Origin: Sphingobacterium faecale
GTDB taxonomy: Bacteria; Bacteroidota; Bacteroidia; Sphingobacteriales; Sphingobacteriaceae
Reading direction: 5' to 3'
Length of the DNA stretch: 64,000 nt
NCBI RefSeq assembly: GCF_016746095.1
Contig: NZ_JAERTY010000009.1
Span: forward strand, 62,001-126,000
Under the pieces are notes generated by a model. The model had not been told where the DNA came from. It searched no databases and saw only the letters and a program-made list of their open reading frames with translations. The position numbers were made by a program, and so were the translations under genes. How positions within the stretch are numbered: the stretch's first letter is position 1; the number at the start of each line of letters is the position of its first letter. This document shows, one piece after another, positions 40,789 to 50,600 of this stretch.

Positions 40789-41931
40789 TTACAAACTCAA
40801 TTCTACTTGCAAATGCTTATCACTACGTACATAAGTAGAAACAACCTCATATACTAATTTACCCTGTCCAGCATCAGCAATAAGGATCTGCGAAGACTTT
40901 GGATAAAGAATCATACTTTTTGTTGCCTTACCATTGACCAACTTCAATTCAAAATACAAATCCGAATTATTTTGCAGCTCGTAATATCTACTAGCAGCTT
41001 TTTTTGCATTTGTTTTTTCGTAAAAAACCGGGATCAACTTTACGCAGGCGTGGAATAGGTTTCGCACGTGTTCTTCCTTCCCAAAGAGATATTTACTTGA
41101 CCAAGCTACTGTATTTCCATTTTCCAAAGCTGTACGTATAGCTTCTGCCGAACGATCTTTGGCCATCACAAGCGTCATTGTCCGATGAATACCATTTCGA
41201 TCAATATCATACTCATGGGCAATAAGATTATGAATATCTGTATTACCTATAATAGTCAGGCCTCTATCCAACGCCCAGTCCAGTGCTTTTTTATGAAATC
41301 CAAATCCATTGACTACCTCTATACCATGAAGGTTTTTGTCCTTATACATCTTATCGACAAACGGTATCCATTCATATGAACCCTCGATCTGTGCCGCCTT
41401 CCATCCAGGGTGATTCCAGAATATAAACGCCTTCTGATCCACGACAGCTTGTATCGCTTGGTTGTCTAACTCCGAATCTCTAGATACCACAAGATTCTTG
41501 TCATCCTGAATAAACAAAGCATTAAAATGCCCCGGAGGTGTATTTCGCGTTACTTCCGTTCCTTTTATTAGAAGGATATTTTGTTCTGCTGCCTGATTTT
41601 TCGCTAATTCATGGGGCCGCAAATTCCCAGGTTTAACATCATCTTTGTGCGGTATATATTCCACATGCTCCGTAAATGCTATCGCATCCAAGCCCTCTTT
41701 CCAGGCTTCTTGTATCCGTACGTTAGGCCATACATGTCCATCCGTAAAGACGGTATGCATATGAAAATCACATTTTAACACCTGCAAGCCATTGACATTG
41801 GGTATATCAATTATTTTCCGCTGTTTTGGGTAGCGAAATTCATCGAGCTTCATAATCCCCATATCTTCCTGTGCAATACCCTGACCAGCAAGTGCACATA
41901 TTGCGGCAATGAAAAATAACGTTTTGTTCAT
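40789..41931 (-). CDS. Secreted PHP-domain phosphodiesterase (Sb-PDE type)
   Basis: A 380-residue protein with a signal peptide (MNKTLFFIAAICALAGQGIAQ, cut near 21). The PHP fold is a trinuclear metal phosphoesterase; its motifs are CDFHMHTVFTDG near 54-65 (first HxH), FTEHVEYIP near 88-96 and NTDIHNL near 231-237. The sequence belongs to the group annotated after the Sphingobium phosphodiesterase Sb-PDE, known to hydrolyse phosphodiesters. It would cut phosphodiester bonds or release phosphate in the periplasm. It is the last gene of the minus-strand locus led by the ECF sigma factor, 165 bp after the phosphodiester glycosidase gene, with a hairpin between them. Confidence 0.85.
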   Translation of the reverse strand: MNKTLFFIAAICALAGQGIAQEDMGIMKLDEFRYPKQRKIIDIPNVNGLQVLKCDFHMHTVFTDGHVWPNVRIQEAWKEGLDAIAFTEHVEYIPHKDDVKPGNLRPHELAKNQAAEQNILLIKGTEVTRNTPPGHFNALFIQDDKNLVVSRDSELDNQAIQAVVDQKAFIFWNHPGWKAAQIEGSYEWIPFVDKMYKDKNLHGIEVVNGFGFHKKALDWALDRGLTIIGNTDIHNLIAHEYDIDRNGIHRTMTLVMAKDRSAEAIRTALENGNTVAWSSKYLFGKEEHVRNLFHACVKLIPVFYEKTNAKKAASRYYELQNNSDLYFELKLVNGKATKSMILYPKSSQILIADAGQGKLVYEVVSTYVRSDKHLQVELSL

Positions 41932-42040
41932 ATTATAATATACTGCTTATTTAGATCGGCACGAAGATACACAGCGTAGATTAAGCCTGTGTTAAACCAA
42001 GAAAGTCTTTCAGTGAAATCCTCTTGGGCTAATAACAACA

Positions 42041-42073
42041 ATTCCTGGATAAGACTAGGCTATATCCAGGAAT
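42041..42073 (-). terminator. Hairpin between phosphodiester glycosidase and PHP genes
   Basis: ATTCCTGGATA and TATCCAGGAAT around an 11-nt loop. On the minus strand a T-rich stretch (TTGTTGTTATT) follows. It could be a terminator or attenuator that lowers expression of the PHP gene. Confidence 0.7.
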
Positions 42074-42096
42074 GTCTAATGGTTAGGTTGATTATA

Positions 42097-42972
42097 TTAC
42101 TTAACAGTAAAGACAGTGGCTACACCACGCTCGCCTTCATGATCGAATTTTCCATTATCTGAGGGAAAGTTGACCACCCCTTCACCCTTCACCCAGGCTG
42201 TAGAAGATCCCCCTCCGTCGAGGTTAAGTGCTTGCGTACAGCCCAGTGCAGCCATCAGTTCAGAAAGTTGCGCAATCGTGAGTCCTTGGGATTGTGAGGA
42301 TCGACCATCCACCACGACAACAATCATTTTATTGTCAGCCGTCACCCCAAACGCAGTCCGGGGGTGTCTCGCAGTATTAAAATCTACATTCAACTGAGAC
42401 TGTTGTTTGCCGTCCAATAGCAGCAACGGTCCTCCAGCCAATACAACAGGCTCTGCTACTGCAGCCCAACCAGAACCAGGTTTAGCAATCACCTTAGCTC
42501 CGCCTTTGTTGTCCAATACCACAGCTCCATTCTCTCGGTACGCACTGAATCCCGACACGGTATTGTTCACTATATTTCCATCATACTTAAAAAAAGTTGT
42601 TGATCCCCCGGTAGAGGTATTGAAATAACTTCCATTGAAAGCTACCAGCGCATTATTTGTCTCTGCTGCCGAGCTAGTTTTCAAAAAACCGGTCTTTACG
42701 TAAGGGATTTCTATATGCAGTCCTTTCTTCAGATCCACCTCTAGGATGTTGATGTACTGTTTCGAATCAAAGATCTGTGAAAACTGGTAATATTTCCAAA
42801 CCACGCCATTTGCCACGTCCTTCTTTTTCCAATCGGCCTTTTCCAGTAATTCTTTAAGGCCGGCCTTTTCAACGTTCGAGTAGTCGTAAGGCAACTGTGT
42901 GCCTTCCTCTTTCTTACTACATGAAAAAACGAGGAAAAGCAACATTAAACTATATAGAAAATTCTTGTTCAT
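42097..42972 (-). CDS. Phosphodiester glycosidase (NAGPA-type) lipoprotein
   Basis: A 291-residue lipoprotein (lipobox LVFSC, Cys at residue 18). It belongs to the phosphodiester glycosidase family (NAGPA, uncovering-enzyme domain), whose mammalian member removes GlcNAc from GlcNAc-1-phospho-6-mannose diesters. Motifs: VAFNGSYFNTSTGG near 110-123, GGPLLLLDG near 180, ARHPRTAFGVT near 201-211, VVVDGRSSQSQGLT near 219-232 and LNLDGGGSSTAW near 249-260. It is probably on the outer face or in the periplasm. It starts 21 bp after the DUF218 gene in a run of co-oriented genes. In bacteria its substrates could be sugar-1-phosphodiesters of teichoic acids or other phosphoglycans. Confidence 0.88.
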   Translation of the reverse strand: MNKNFLYSLMLLFLVFSCSKKEEGTQLPYDYSNVEKAGLKELLEKADWKKKDVANGVVWKYYQFSQIFDSKQYINILEVDLKKGLHIEIPYVKTGFLKTSSAAETNNALVAFNGSYFNTSTGGSTTFFKYDGNIVNNTVSGFSAYRENGAVVLDNKGGAKVIAKPGSGWAAVAEPVVLAGGPLLLLDGKQQSQLNVDFNTARHPRTAFGVTADNKMIVVVVDGRSSQSQGLTIAQLSELMAALGCTQALNLDGGGSSTAWVKGEGVVNFPSDNGKFDHEGERGVATVFTVK

Positions 42973-42993
42973 TCTTATTAAATTATAAAGTTA

Positions 42994-44145
42994 TCACTTG
43001 GGATCTTCAATCCATTTTAACTTATTAGCAACGGGTGGGGCTATTACTTGCAAATTCTGATCTATAGCCATACGTTCCATGTTTCGATAGAGTATCAGAT
43101 TACCCGTAGAAGGATCCCCCATAGCTGACGCGACATTACTTTTTCCCCAAGCGAAGGGCCAATTTCTGAAATATTCAGCTGCAGTTGTCTCTTTGACGAA
43201 TACAAATCCCTTCTTTTCAAGCCTAGCCACCAGTATCTTTTCATTAGCAAACAGTAGCAGAGTATTGTTCCAAAGGACTCCTGTATTAAAGGCTCCCTTC
43301 TTCCAAGCCTCAGGCATCCCTGTAATCCAATTCGACCATACCAGTTTATCAGATACCTTTTTTGAGTCCTTTTCTACTTTCCATAGGCGGTCACCATGGC
43401 GCACCCACCAAAATTTACCCCCATCGATAAATGCTCTCGAATGCGAAGCGTCCAATAAATTCAAAAAAGGCAACACATCTTCCGCTCGTTTCGAAGAAAA
43501 AGACCTATTGTCTTTATCGGTACCATAGACCATATTGTTTTGAAGATAATACAGGCTATCACCGACAGACCAACAAGTCTCTGGAGTCAACCACGAGCCC
43601 CGCAGCACAAATTTATCATTGTCAGGCTGACCATTGAAAATGCCCACATAATCCAATTTATCCGTAGCTTTAGGTGTGATACTACCTTCGATATAAAAGC
43701 GTCCTACTACCCGATCATATTCTTGTAGACGGGCAGCAACAGCGATCGCATGCCAATGATTAGAAACAACAAAAACAGTATCCCCAGGCTGAATAATCTT
43801 TTGATCCGACTCATCCCTTAATACTCTACTGAAGACATAATTCTGTACCGTTGTTTTCGCATTCTCTTCCTTATATATCTTTTGGTCATTCACTCCTCCC
43901 CTGATCAATCCGTCTCGCATAGCCGTAGCCTCACAGATACCCGATCCATGTGCACCACAGCCACCACTTACGATTATTTTTTGAATCGGCTGTGTACGGT
44001 ACAACCGTACCGCAATGGCTACCCGTTCTTCTAAAACGGCGGCATCAGCCGATCCCAAGACCAACATAATGGTCTTGGGATTTACAGAAGCATTCCCCTT
44101 AAATACTAAGGCAAAATACAATACAATTACAACAAGCTTTCTCAT
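42994..44145 (-). CDS. DUF218 (YdcF/SanA-like) protein with an unusual C-terminal domain
   Basis: A 383-residue protein with an N-terminal signal-like segment (residues 1-20). Residues about 25-180 form a DUF218 domain: IMLVLGSADAAVLEERV, a middle segment KIIVSGGCGAHGSG, EENAKTTVQNYVFS and VVSNHWHAIAVAARL. This domain is found in YdcF and SanA, linked to envelope glycan or nucleotide handling. The last 200 residues are not part of it; they contain Trp-rich repeats such as FIDGGKFWWVRHGDRLW near 240-256 and may form a small propeller- or hemopexin-like fold. I cannot name that part. It lies between the beta-helix and phosphodiester glycosidase genes with gaps of 5 and 21 bp. Confidence 0.78.
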   Translation of the reverse strand: MRKLVVIVLYFALVFKGNASVNPKTIMLVLGSADAAVLEERVAIAVRLYRTQPIQKIIVSGGCGAHGSGICEATAMRDGLIRGGVNDQKIYKEENAKTTVQNYVFSRVLRDESDQKIIQPGDTVFVVSNHWHAIAVAARLQEYDRVVGRFYIEGSITPKATDKLDYVGIFNGQPDNDKFVLRGSWLTPETCWSVGDSLYYLQNNMVYGTDKDNRSFSSKRAEDVLPFLNLLDASHSRAFIDGGKFWWVRHGDRLWKVEKDSKKVSDKLVWSNWITGMPEAWKKGAFNTGVLWNNTLLLFANEKILVARLEKKGFVFVKETTAAEYFRNWPFAWGKSNVASAMGDPSTGNLILYRNMERMAIDQNLQVIAPPVANKLKWIEDPK

Positions 44146-44150
44146 AACCG

Positions 44151-45839
44151 CTATCTTATTTTCGCTCCCATCACTGTTCCGCCCCTGGATTCACCATTGA
44201 TATCTTTCTCAATTCGCTTATCCAACTGCGGATTGTACCCCTGTCCGACAGCGCCAAGACTTGTCCCTGTGAGACCATAGGTCAATGCCGGATTATTGGT
44301 ACCTATGGGTAGAAATTCGGTATTCAACATCGAAGACGGGGCGAAAATAGCACCATTCATAATTGTACCGGCATCTCCGTAAGTAGACGTTCCGCCAATC
44401 GAATTCTTAAGACTCGGGATTATGCTTGCATTATCCGTATAGGCATCTATATCTCTTGATGTAGCAGCTTGCTTATTGCCGGATATAATCGAATTCACAA
44501 CAGTCAGATTATTTACTTTATCTCTTCGATACACACCTCCACCAGGTCCAACGACTTCATTGGCTGTGATCGTTGAACTGATGATATCGACCTTGGTACC
44601 CCCGTACTGCATCACCCCGCCGCCGCCGTTGGCCGATGTACTTTTATTTCCAACCACCAAGCAGTTTACAAGGACTGCATTCGAGTTTTCCCGCATGTAC
44701 ACACCTGCGCCATACGATGTATTATTGTTATTCATTACTTCCGAATCATACAGGTAGATATTCGCATTTGGATATCCATGTACACCACCGGCAGTACCTT
44801 TTGCATAGTTATCGTTGAACTGACAGCTGTATGCTGTTAACGTGGCGTCGGCCACCCATAGTCCCCCCCCATTGTTATTATTATTTGCATTATTATTAAC
44901 TTTCGAATCTTCCATGGTCACACGGGCTCCAGCAAATACATACATACCCGCGGCAAAGCCCGCAGTCCCCTTATCATTGGTTGCTTTATTTCCCACCACT
45001 TCGATCTGCTTGAGGTACACTATAGCATTAGCTATCAATAAGCCTCCACCATGTCCACGGCTATACTTTACACTACTGATCGTTGTATTCGTAGCCCTAT
45101 CGGTTGCATTTCCACCTTGAATAGTCAACCCTTCCAAATGAACCTTAGATTCCGTATCCAATGCGGCCGTAATCGTCACCGTATGGAACACCTCCTTACC
45201 GGAGGCCAGTTTGCCATCCAACACGGTTTTATACAATGCGGCATTCGGTTTAGCTCCTGGTAATGCATCTTTGGCAAAGCCGCCGATCAGTGTGATATTC
45301 TTTGATATTTCAAAGGTCTTATCCGAATCTTCGTTAGCATCTCCGTTTCGGATTGTTTTGGACGGTCGATAAACACCTTCTGTCAAATAAATCGTACTAT
45401 TCGTAGTTGCCTTTTCTACGGCTGTATTTATATCTGTAGGTGTACTCCAGGACTTGCCATCTCCCGTACCATCTACCGTCACGTAGAATACGGGCACCTT
45501 ACCCGATTCCTGTATAACCAGTACCTGCTTAGACTCCTCATGATTGATACGGACAGAAATGATTCCAGATCGTTCATCATCGGCATTGGTTACCGTAGCA
45601 AATCCAATCCTTCGCTTTCCTTTTTCATAAGCATTGGTGTCCAAAACGATCCAATCTGCATCTGTTTCTACCTTTATCGTTGTATTGGATAATACCTCAA
45701 AATTATAGGTATTTGTCTTACTACTGACTTCCATATAGTCGATATCCATCAACAGTTTTTCTTCAAAGTCATCTTTTTCTTTTTTACAGCTGGCCAACAC
45801 TAGGAGCACGCACAGCAGTATATAGTTTATATTATTCAT
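44151..45839 (-). CDS. Lipoprotein with BACON-like and right-handed beta-helix domains
   Basis: A 562-residue surface lipoprotein (lipobox LVLASC, Cys at residue 18). Residues about 30-125 form a BACON-like Ig domain (SNTTIKVETDADWIVLDTNA, ending QVLVIQESG), often a carbohydrate- or mucin-contact module. From about 130 a parallel beta-helix begins with YVTVDGTGDGKSWSTPTDI and the lid IYLTEGVYRPS, then shows Gly/Asn-rich coils such as GNKATNDKG and NNNNNGGGLWVADA. Beta-helix proteins are typically glycan lyases or binders; no lyase catalytic set is clear, so binding is as likely. It is directly after SusD and was probably the surface glycan-binding protein of the locus. Confidence 0.85.
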   Translation of the reverse strand: MNNINYILLCVLLVLASCKKEKDDFEEKLLMDIDYMEVSSKTNTYNFEVLSNTTIKVETDADWIVLDTNAYEKGKRRIGFATVTNADDERSGIISVRINHEESKQVLVIQESGKVPVFYVTVDGTGDGKSWSTPTDINTAVEKATTNSTIYLTEGVYRPSKTIRNGDANEDSDKTFEISKNITLIGGFAKDALPGAKPNAALYKTVLDGKLASGKEVFHTVTITAALDTESKVHLEGLTIQGGNATDRATNTTISSVKYSRGHGGGLLIANAIVYLKQIEVVGNKATNDKGTAGFAAGMYVFAGARVTMEDSKVNNNANNNNNGGGLWVADATLTAYSCQFNDNYAKGTAGGVHGYPNANIYLYDSEVMNNNNTSYGAGVYMRENSNAVLVNCLVVGNKSTSANGGGGVMQYGGTKVDIISSTITANEVVGPGGGVYRRDKVNNLTVVNSIISGNKQAATSRDIDAYTDNASIIPSLKNSIGGTSTYGDAGTIMNGAIFAPSSMLNTEFLPIGTNNPALTYGLTGTSLGAVGQGYNPQLDKRIEKDINGESRGGTVMGAKIR

Positions 45840-45878
45840 TTAACATATCTTTTAATAATTTCTACGTATTGCTTGAGT

Positions 45879-47663
45879 TTATTCGTCCCATTTATCATTC
45901 TGTTCCAAACTTCGATTCAACAGTAGCTCCTCCGAAGGGATAGGTGCAAAATAATCTCTATCTTCTCTAAACCCACCTCTATTAGGGAAGGGATCAATGT
46001 TTCCTGCACTTGCACCTTGTTGTCCCGTGAGCGGGTCCCATAGTGTACGTTGTTTAATATTCACCATAGAAGTGACCGAAGAAGGTGCTCCTGCAGTACT
46101 ACCTGTATGGACGAAAACATCCGCTTGTCCATCGCCTGTAAAATCATATGCTCCTACACCAGGAAAATACACTCCTACGATAGGTTGGTTTACTTTCAGT
46201 CCTTCTTTCCACCGCATCAGATCGTCCCAACGAAATCCCTCATTAAACAACTCGGCACGACGCTCCCGTCTGATCTCCAATATTACACCCTGCATCCCCT
46301 TTACATTGGGGTACATAGCTAATAAGTAAGGATCAGGATTTGCATTTGCCTGTGCCATATCCAGATTCGGCATTCCCGATCTGGTGCGCAGTTTGTTGAT
46401 CGAGATATTCAAGTCTCCTTGGGTCAAGGTTCCAAGTTCAGCTTTTGCTTCCGCAAAGACTAACAACGCTTCTGCATAACGGAATAATATAATATCAAAA
46501 TAGGCTCCTGATGTGGCCCATTGACTACGATCAGGCAATGCTTTAATCAATCGGTATCCAGTGGTAGTAATCGATAGATTAACCGGTTCATTTTTAGATT
46601 CTCCAATCACTCTAAAATCTGGACCTGCCGTCGTCTGTGTCAACCGGGGGTCCCGGTTCTGCATTTCCTCAAGAAAGCCCATTGTCCGGTAATTGGCTTT
46701 GTCGGTAAATCGAGATCCATCCCGCATCAGATAGCTGTTTACGAGGTCCTTCGGTATACCGTAGGATCCCTGTGTGGCCGATGTAAACGAAGATCCCAAA
46801 GAGTGCACTTTAAGCCCCAATTCAAAATTTATAGCCAGGATAGTTTCGATATTATCTTGGTTGTTTCGTGCAAAAAGGTTTCTATATGCATTCTCGACAC
46901 CCCCCTCCGTGTATAAGGTATAGGCATTGGAGCTTATCAAATCCTGCGCTGCCGCTGCCGCCAGTGTCAAGTATTTATCTGCATCATCTAAGCCATGGTA
47001 TTTCCGAAAGGTACCTTCAAATAAGGCTACGCGAGCTTTCAGCAACATAGCAGTATATCGTGTTATCAGATTGACCTGTTTCTCTGCCGGAATATTCGCT
47101 ATGGCAAAGTCAAGGTCGGCCATCACCGAGTCCATGACCAGCGTACGCGAGTCCCTTCCCTTATATAATTCAGGATCCTTGGCATCCAATACCCCACTAT
47201 ACCAAGGTACATCACCAAAAGTCTTCACTTTGTCATAGTAGAAAAATGCTCTAAAGAAACGTGCGATGCCTCCATATTTTGCTTTGGCGGCCTCATCCTT
47301 CACTTTGTGATAATTTACTAAAAAATAATTAATCTTTCGTAAATCGTCCCAATTCCAGCCGCCGGATCCACGCGCTACCGGCACCACCCTTGATCCCCGG
47401 ACCTTGGCTGATGGATTCAGCGGCATCAGGTTATCCGATCCTGCATCGTCCGTATAACTATCTGTCCATTCTTTCTCGTCAGAATTTCTAGAAAACGCGC
47501 GATAAAAATCATTGGTAGCAACCTCCAGATCTTTGGCTGTATTAAAAAAATAAGGGGCCTCGACCTGATCTTCCGATGGTCTATCCAAAAAGTCATCGTT
47601 ACAGGACGCCATCATACCGCCCAATACGATTCCTAATCCAACTATTATTATTTTAAATTTCAT
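45879..47663 (-). CDS. RagB/SusD-family outer-membrane lipoprotein
   Basis: A 594-residue lipoprotein (lipobox GGMMASC, Cys at residue 20) of the SusD family, which caps the SusC pore and captures the substrate outside the cell. Family landmarks: FLDRPSEDQ near 26, the TPR-like helices including FRAFFYYDKVKTFGDVPWYSG near 138-158 (parts FRAFFYYDKV and GDVPWY), RRERRAELFNEGFRWDDLMRW near 442-462, and the C-terminal FAPIPSEELLLNRSLEQND. The start at 47663 follows the SusC gene by 14 bp. The substrate cannot be read from the sequence; the linked genes point to a phosphorylated glycan. Confidence 0.93.
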   Translation of the reverse strand: MKFKIIIVGLGIVLGGMMASCNDDFLDRPSEDQVEAPYFFNTAKDLEVATNDFYRAFSRNSDEKEWTDSYTDDAGSDNLMPLNPSAKVRGSRVVPVARGSGGWNWDDLRKINYFLVNYHKVKDEAAKAKYGGIARFFRAFFYYDKVKTFGDVPWYSGVLDAKDPELYKGRDSRTLVMDSVMADLDFAIANIPAEKQVNLITRYTAMLLKARVALFEGTFRKYHGLDDADKYLTLAAAAAQDLISSNAYTLYTEGGVENAYRNLFARNNQDNIETILAINFELGLKVHSLGSSFTSATQGSYGIPKDLVNSYLMRDGSRFTDKANYRTMGFLEEMQNRDPRLTQTTAGPDFRVIGESKNEPVNLSITTTGYRLIKALPDRSQWATSGAYFDIILFRYAEALLVFAEAKAELGTLTQGDLNISINKLRTRSGMPNLDMAQANANPDPYLLAMYPNVKGMQGVILEIRRERRAELFNEGFRWDDLMRWKEGLKVNQPIVGVYFPGVGAYDFTGDGQADVFVHTGSTAGAPSSVTSMVNIKQRTLWDPLTGQQGASAGNIDPFPNRGGFREDRDYFAPIPSEELLLNRSLEQNDKWDE

Positions 47664-47677
47664 GATATTCCTCCTAT

Positions 47678-50600
47678 TTATAACCCTATCATTACCCCAA
47701 AAGAATACGTTTTCCCCATAGGGTATACCCGTTGGTCTCCCCGCTGTGTTGCATCCTTTGGAGCCGAATAACTTACACCTGCTCCTGCCTGCTCGGGATC
47801 AATGTATTTCGTCAATTTGCCAAAACTCCAGGTAAACATGTTTTCACCACTGAAAAATACACGTAGTCGCTCAATTTTAGCTTTCTGCGTCCATTCCTGT
47901 GGAAGTGTATAGCCTACTGTCATATTTTTGACACGCAAGAAGCCTAGATTAGTCAGATAATAATCATTGACTTCATACAACGACCGTCGACCTTGTAACG
48001 AAGAGTAGCCTCTATAGATTTGAGGATAGGTGTTCTCCGGTTTATCTGGTGTCCATGCATTATCGATCAGATCTTTACGGATAAAGGATAAGTAAGGCCT
48101 TTGATAAGTACCCCAGAACAGCTCACCGGTAGGATACCAATCCTGACGTCCTACACCAGACAGTGCTGTTGAAAAATCAAAGCTTTTCCATTTGGCATTC
48201 AGATTAAGCCCAAAGAGATATTGAGGCATAGCATTACCTATACGGCGCAGATCCCCATGATTGTCTAATGTATTGTCTCCTTTATCAATTTTCCTGTCAT
48301 CGTTCAGATCAAGGTATTTGATATCTCCAGCTCGTAGGTGACTCCATTCGCTATTCTGCATCACGTTTAGTATATCGTCATATACCTGCCCCAGATTGAC
48401 TGCCGCCTGCGCTCCGCCTGGTATATCAAAATGACTTTGATAAGCCGCAGCCTCCTCGTCGGACTGGAACTGCCCTGCTACTCGATATCCCCAGATTTCA
48501 CCTAAGCGCTGTCCTTCATAATAACTGCTCAACAGGCCTTTTGTATTGTTGTACTTAGTGATTGTACCTTTAAAATTGGATACATTCGCCGTTACGTTAA
48601 AGTGCAGAGGTGCTCCCGCCACGTCAAATTTATCACGGTAAGATACAGCGACCTCCCATCCATCATTCCGCAGTGCTGCATAGTTTTCACGAGGTTCCTT
48701 AGCACCGAATACACCCGGCAGAGGCTCTCCAGGAAGGTACATCCCCTCTACATTCTTACGGTACCAATCTGCATTGACAAACAATTTATTATTGAGTACC
48801 CCGATATCCGCTCCTAGGTTCAAACTTTTGGTACGCTCCCATGTCACCACACTCGGCAGTGGTCCTGGCATCTGTGCAACGGTTAGTCTATCCCCCCCAT
48901 TCAACCATCCACCACGTTCCACTTTCATCAGTTCTTTAAATGTATTCACGTCTACCGTCTGATTTCCAAGTTTACCATACGACCCCCTCAGCTTAAAAGA
49001 AGACACATAAGGTTTTATATCTTGCCAAAAGTTTTCGCGGTCCATCTGCCATCCTAGAGATACCGATGGGAAAAAGCCCCAGCGACTATCTTTAGGGAAC
49101 CGCGATGATCCATCATAGCGCGCATTGATTTCCATCAGATACTTACCTTCATAATCGTAGTTAAAACGGCCAAAGAAACCACGGACGGCCCAATTTTTCG
49201 CACTTCCTGTCATCGCATTCATCACGGTAGACAGCGACAGGTTGGATAGATCCTCTAAAAGCAGATCATCCCCCTTCGCACTGATAAAATCCCGGTCAAA
49301 TTCTTCTTGGTTAAAACCTAACAATAACCGGAGATTGTGTTGATTCGCTATAGTTTTATTATAGGTTCCAAAAAAATTGAGCGCATTATACTTGTCCTTT
49401 GAACGTTGCTCCTCCAGACGATTCAACCCCACCGTGAGTGGAGTCAGCCTATTTCCAGCCAGATAGGTAAAAGGATTCAGGCGCAACGCCAGGTTCTTGT
49501 TCTCTATCCTATTACTGTAATCAAAGTTGAATTCCAACCCTTTCAGTGGCCGCGCTACGATACGGAACGTATTGGTAAACTCTTCGGTGTCGATATTTCT
49601 CCAGCTCTTGCCCGATACCAGTCCGGCATTACCGCCCTGTCCGCCAGAGCCTGTGCCTATATCCGTAGGGATACCATCGACAAAATTCGGATAAAAAGGC
49701 ATCAGGTTATACCAAGTCGTGGTACTCCACAGTCCACCAAACCCGTTTGAAAAACCACCGTAGTCTTTATCATTCTCATTGATAAACTGCACGTTATTGG
49801 AGACTTCCAACCAATCATAAGGCGTAAACACCAAGTTGGCCTTCATATTTTGGCGTGCTATTCCAGCGTCTTTATTGATATTATTGATGCTCTGCCTATC
49901 GTATACCCGGCCAGAGAGATAACCTTTCAGTTTATCGGTACCACCTGATATCGATACGTTATGAAAGTTAGAGGCTTGGTACTTACGAAATAGATAATCC
50001 CACCAATCCGTCTGGTAGAAAAACTTGTTAGTTCCGTCAGGCTGCAACTCGTAAAACGGCGCTATTTCTCCTTTCGACACCATCTTGATCGCTTCCCAAT
50101 CCATCTCATTATACCGGCTATAGCTACTTCCATTATAACCCGAAATAGCTGCATCCACCGTCTTCGCATAAACGTAAGGATCCGTTATAAAATCCGTACG
50201 TGCCGCAGGCGTTGTCCAAGCAAAATTATTAGAATAGTTGATTTCAGTTTTACCTGCTTTACCACTCTTAGTTGTGATCAAGATCACCCCAAAAGCTCCC
50301 CTCGCTCCATAAATAGCCGACGAAGCAGCATCTTTCAGCACCGTCACCGATTCAATATCATTGGGGTTGACCCGTGTGATATCTCCCTCAATACCGTCGA
50401 TCAGTACCAATGGGCTTCCACCATTGATGGAATTGAAGCCCCTCACATTGATATCTGGAGTTGCCCCAGGGTCTCCATTATTAATCTGGATATTCAGACC
50501 GGGCATCAATCCTTGCAATGTCGAAGCTATATTAGCATCCGGACGCAATGCAATATCTTCTGCATTGACCTGAGCGACCGCCCCCGTCAGATTGGCTTTC

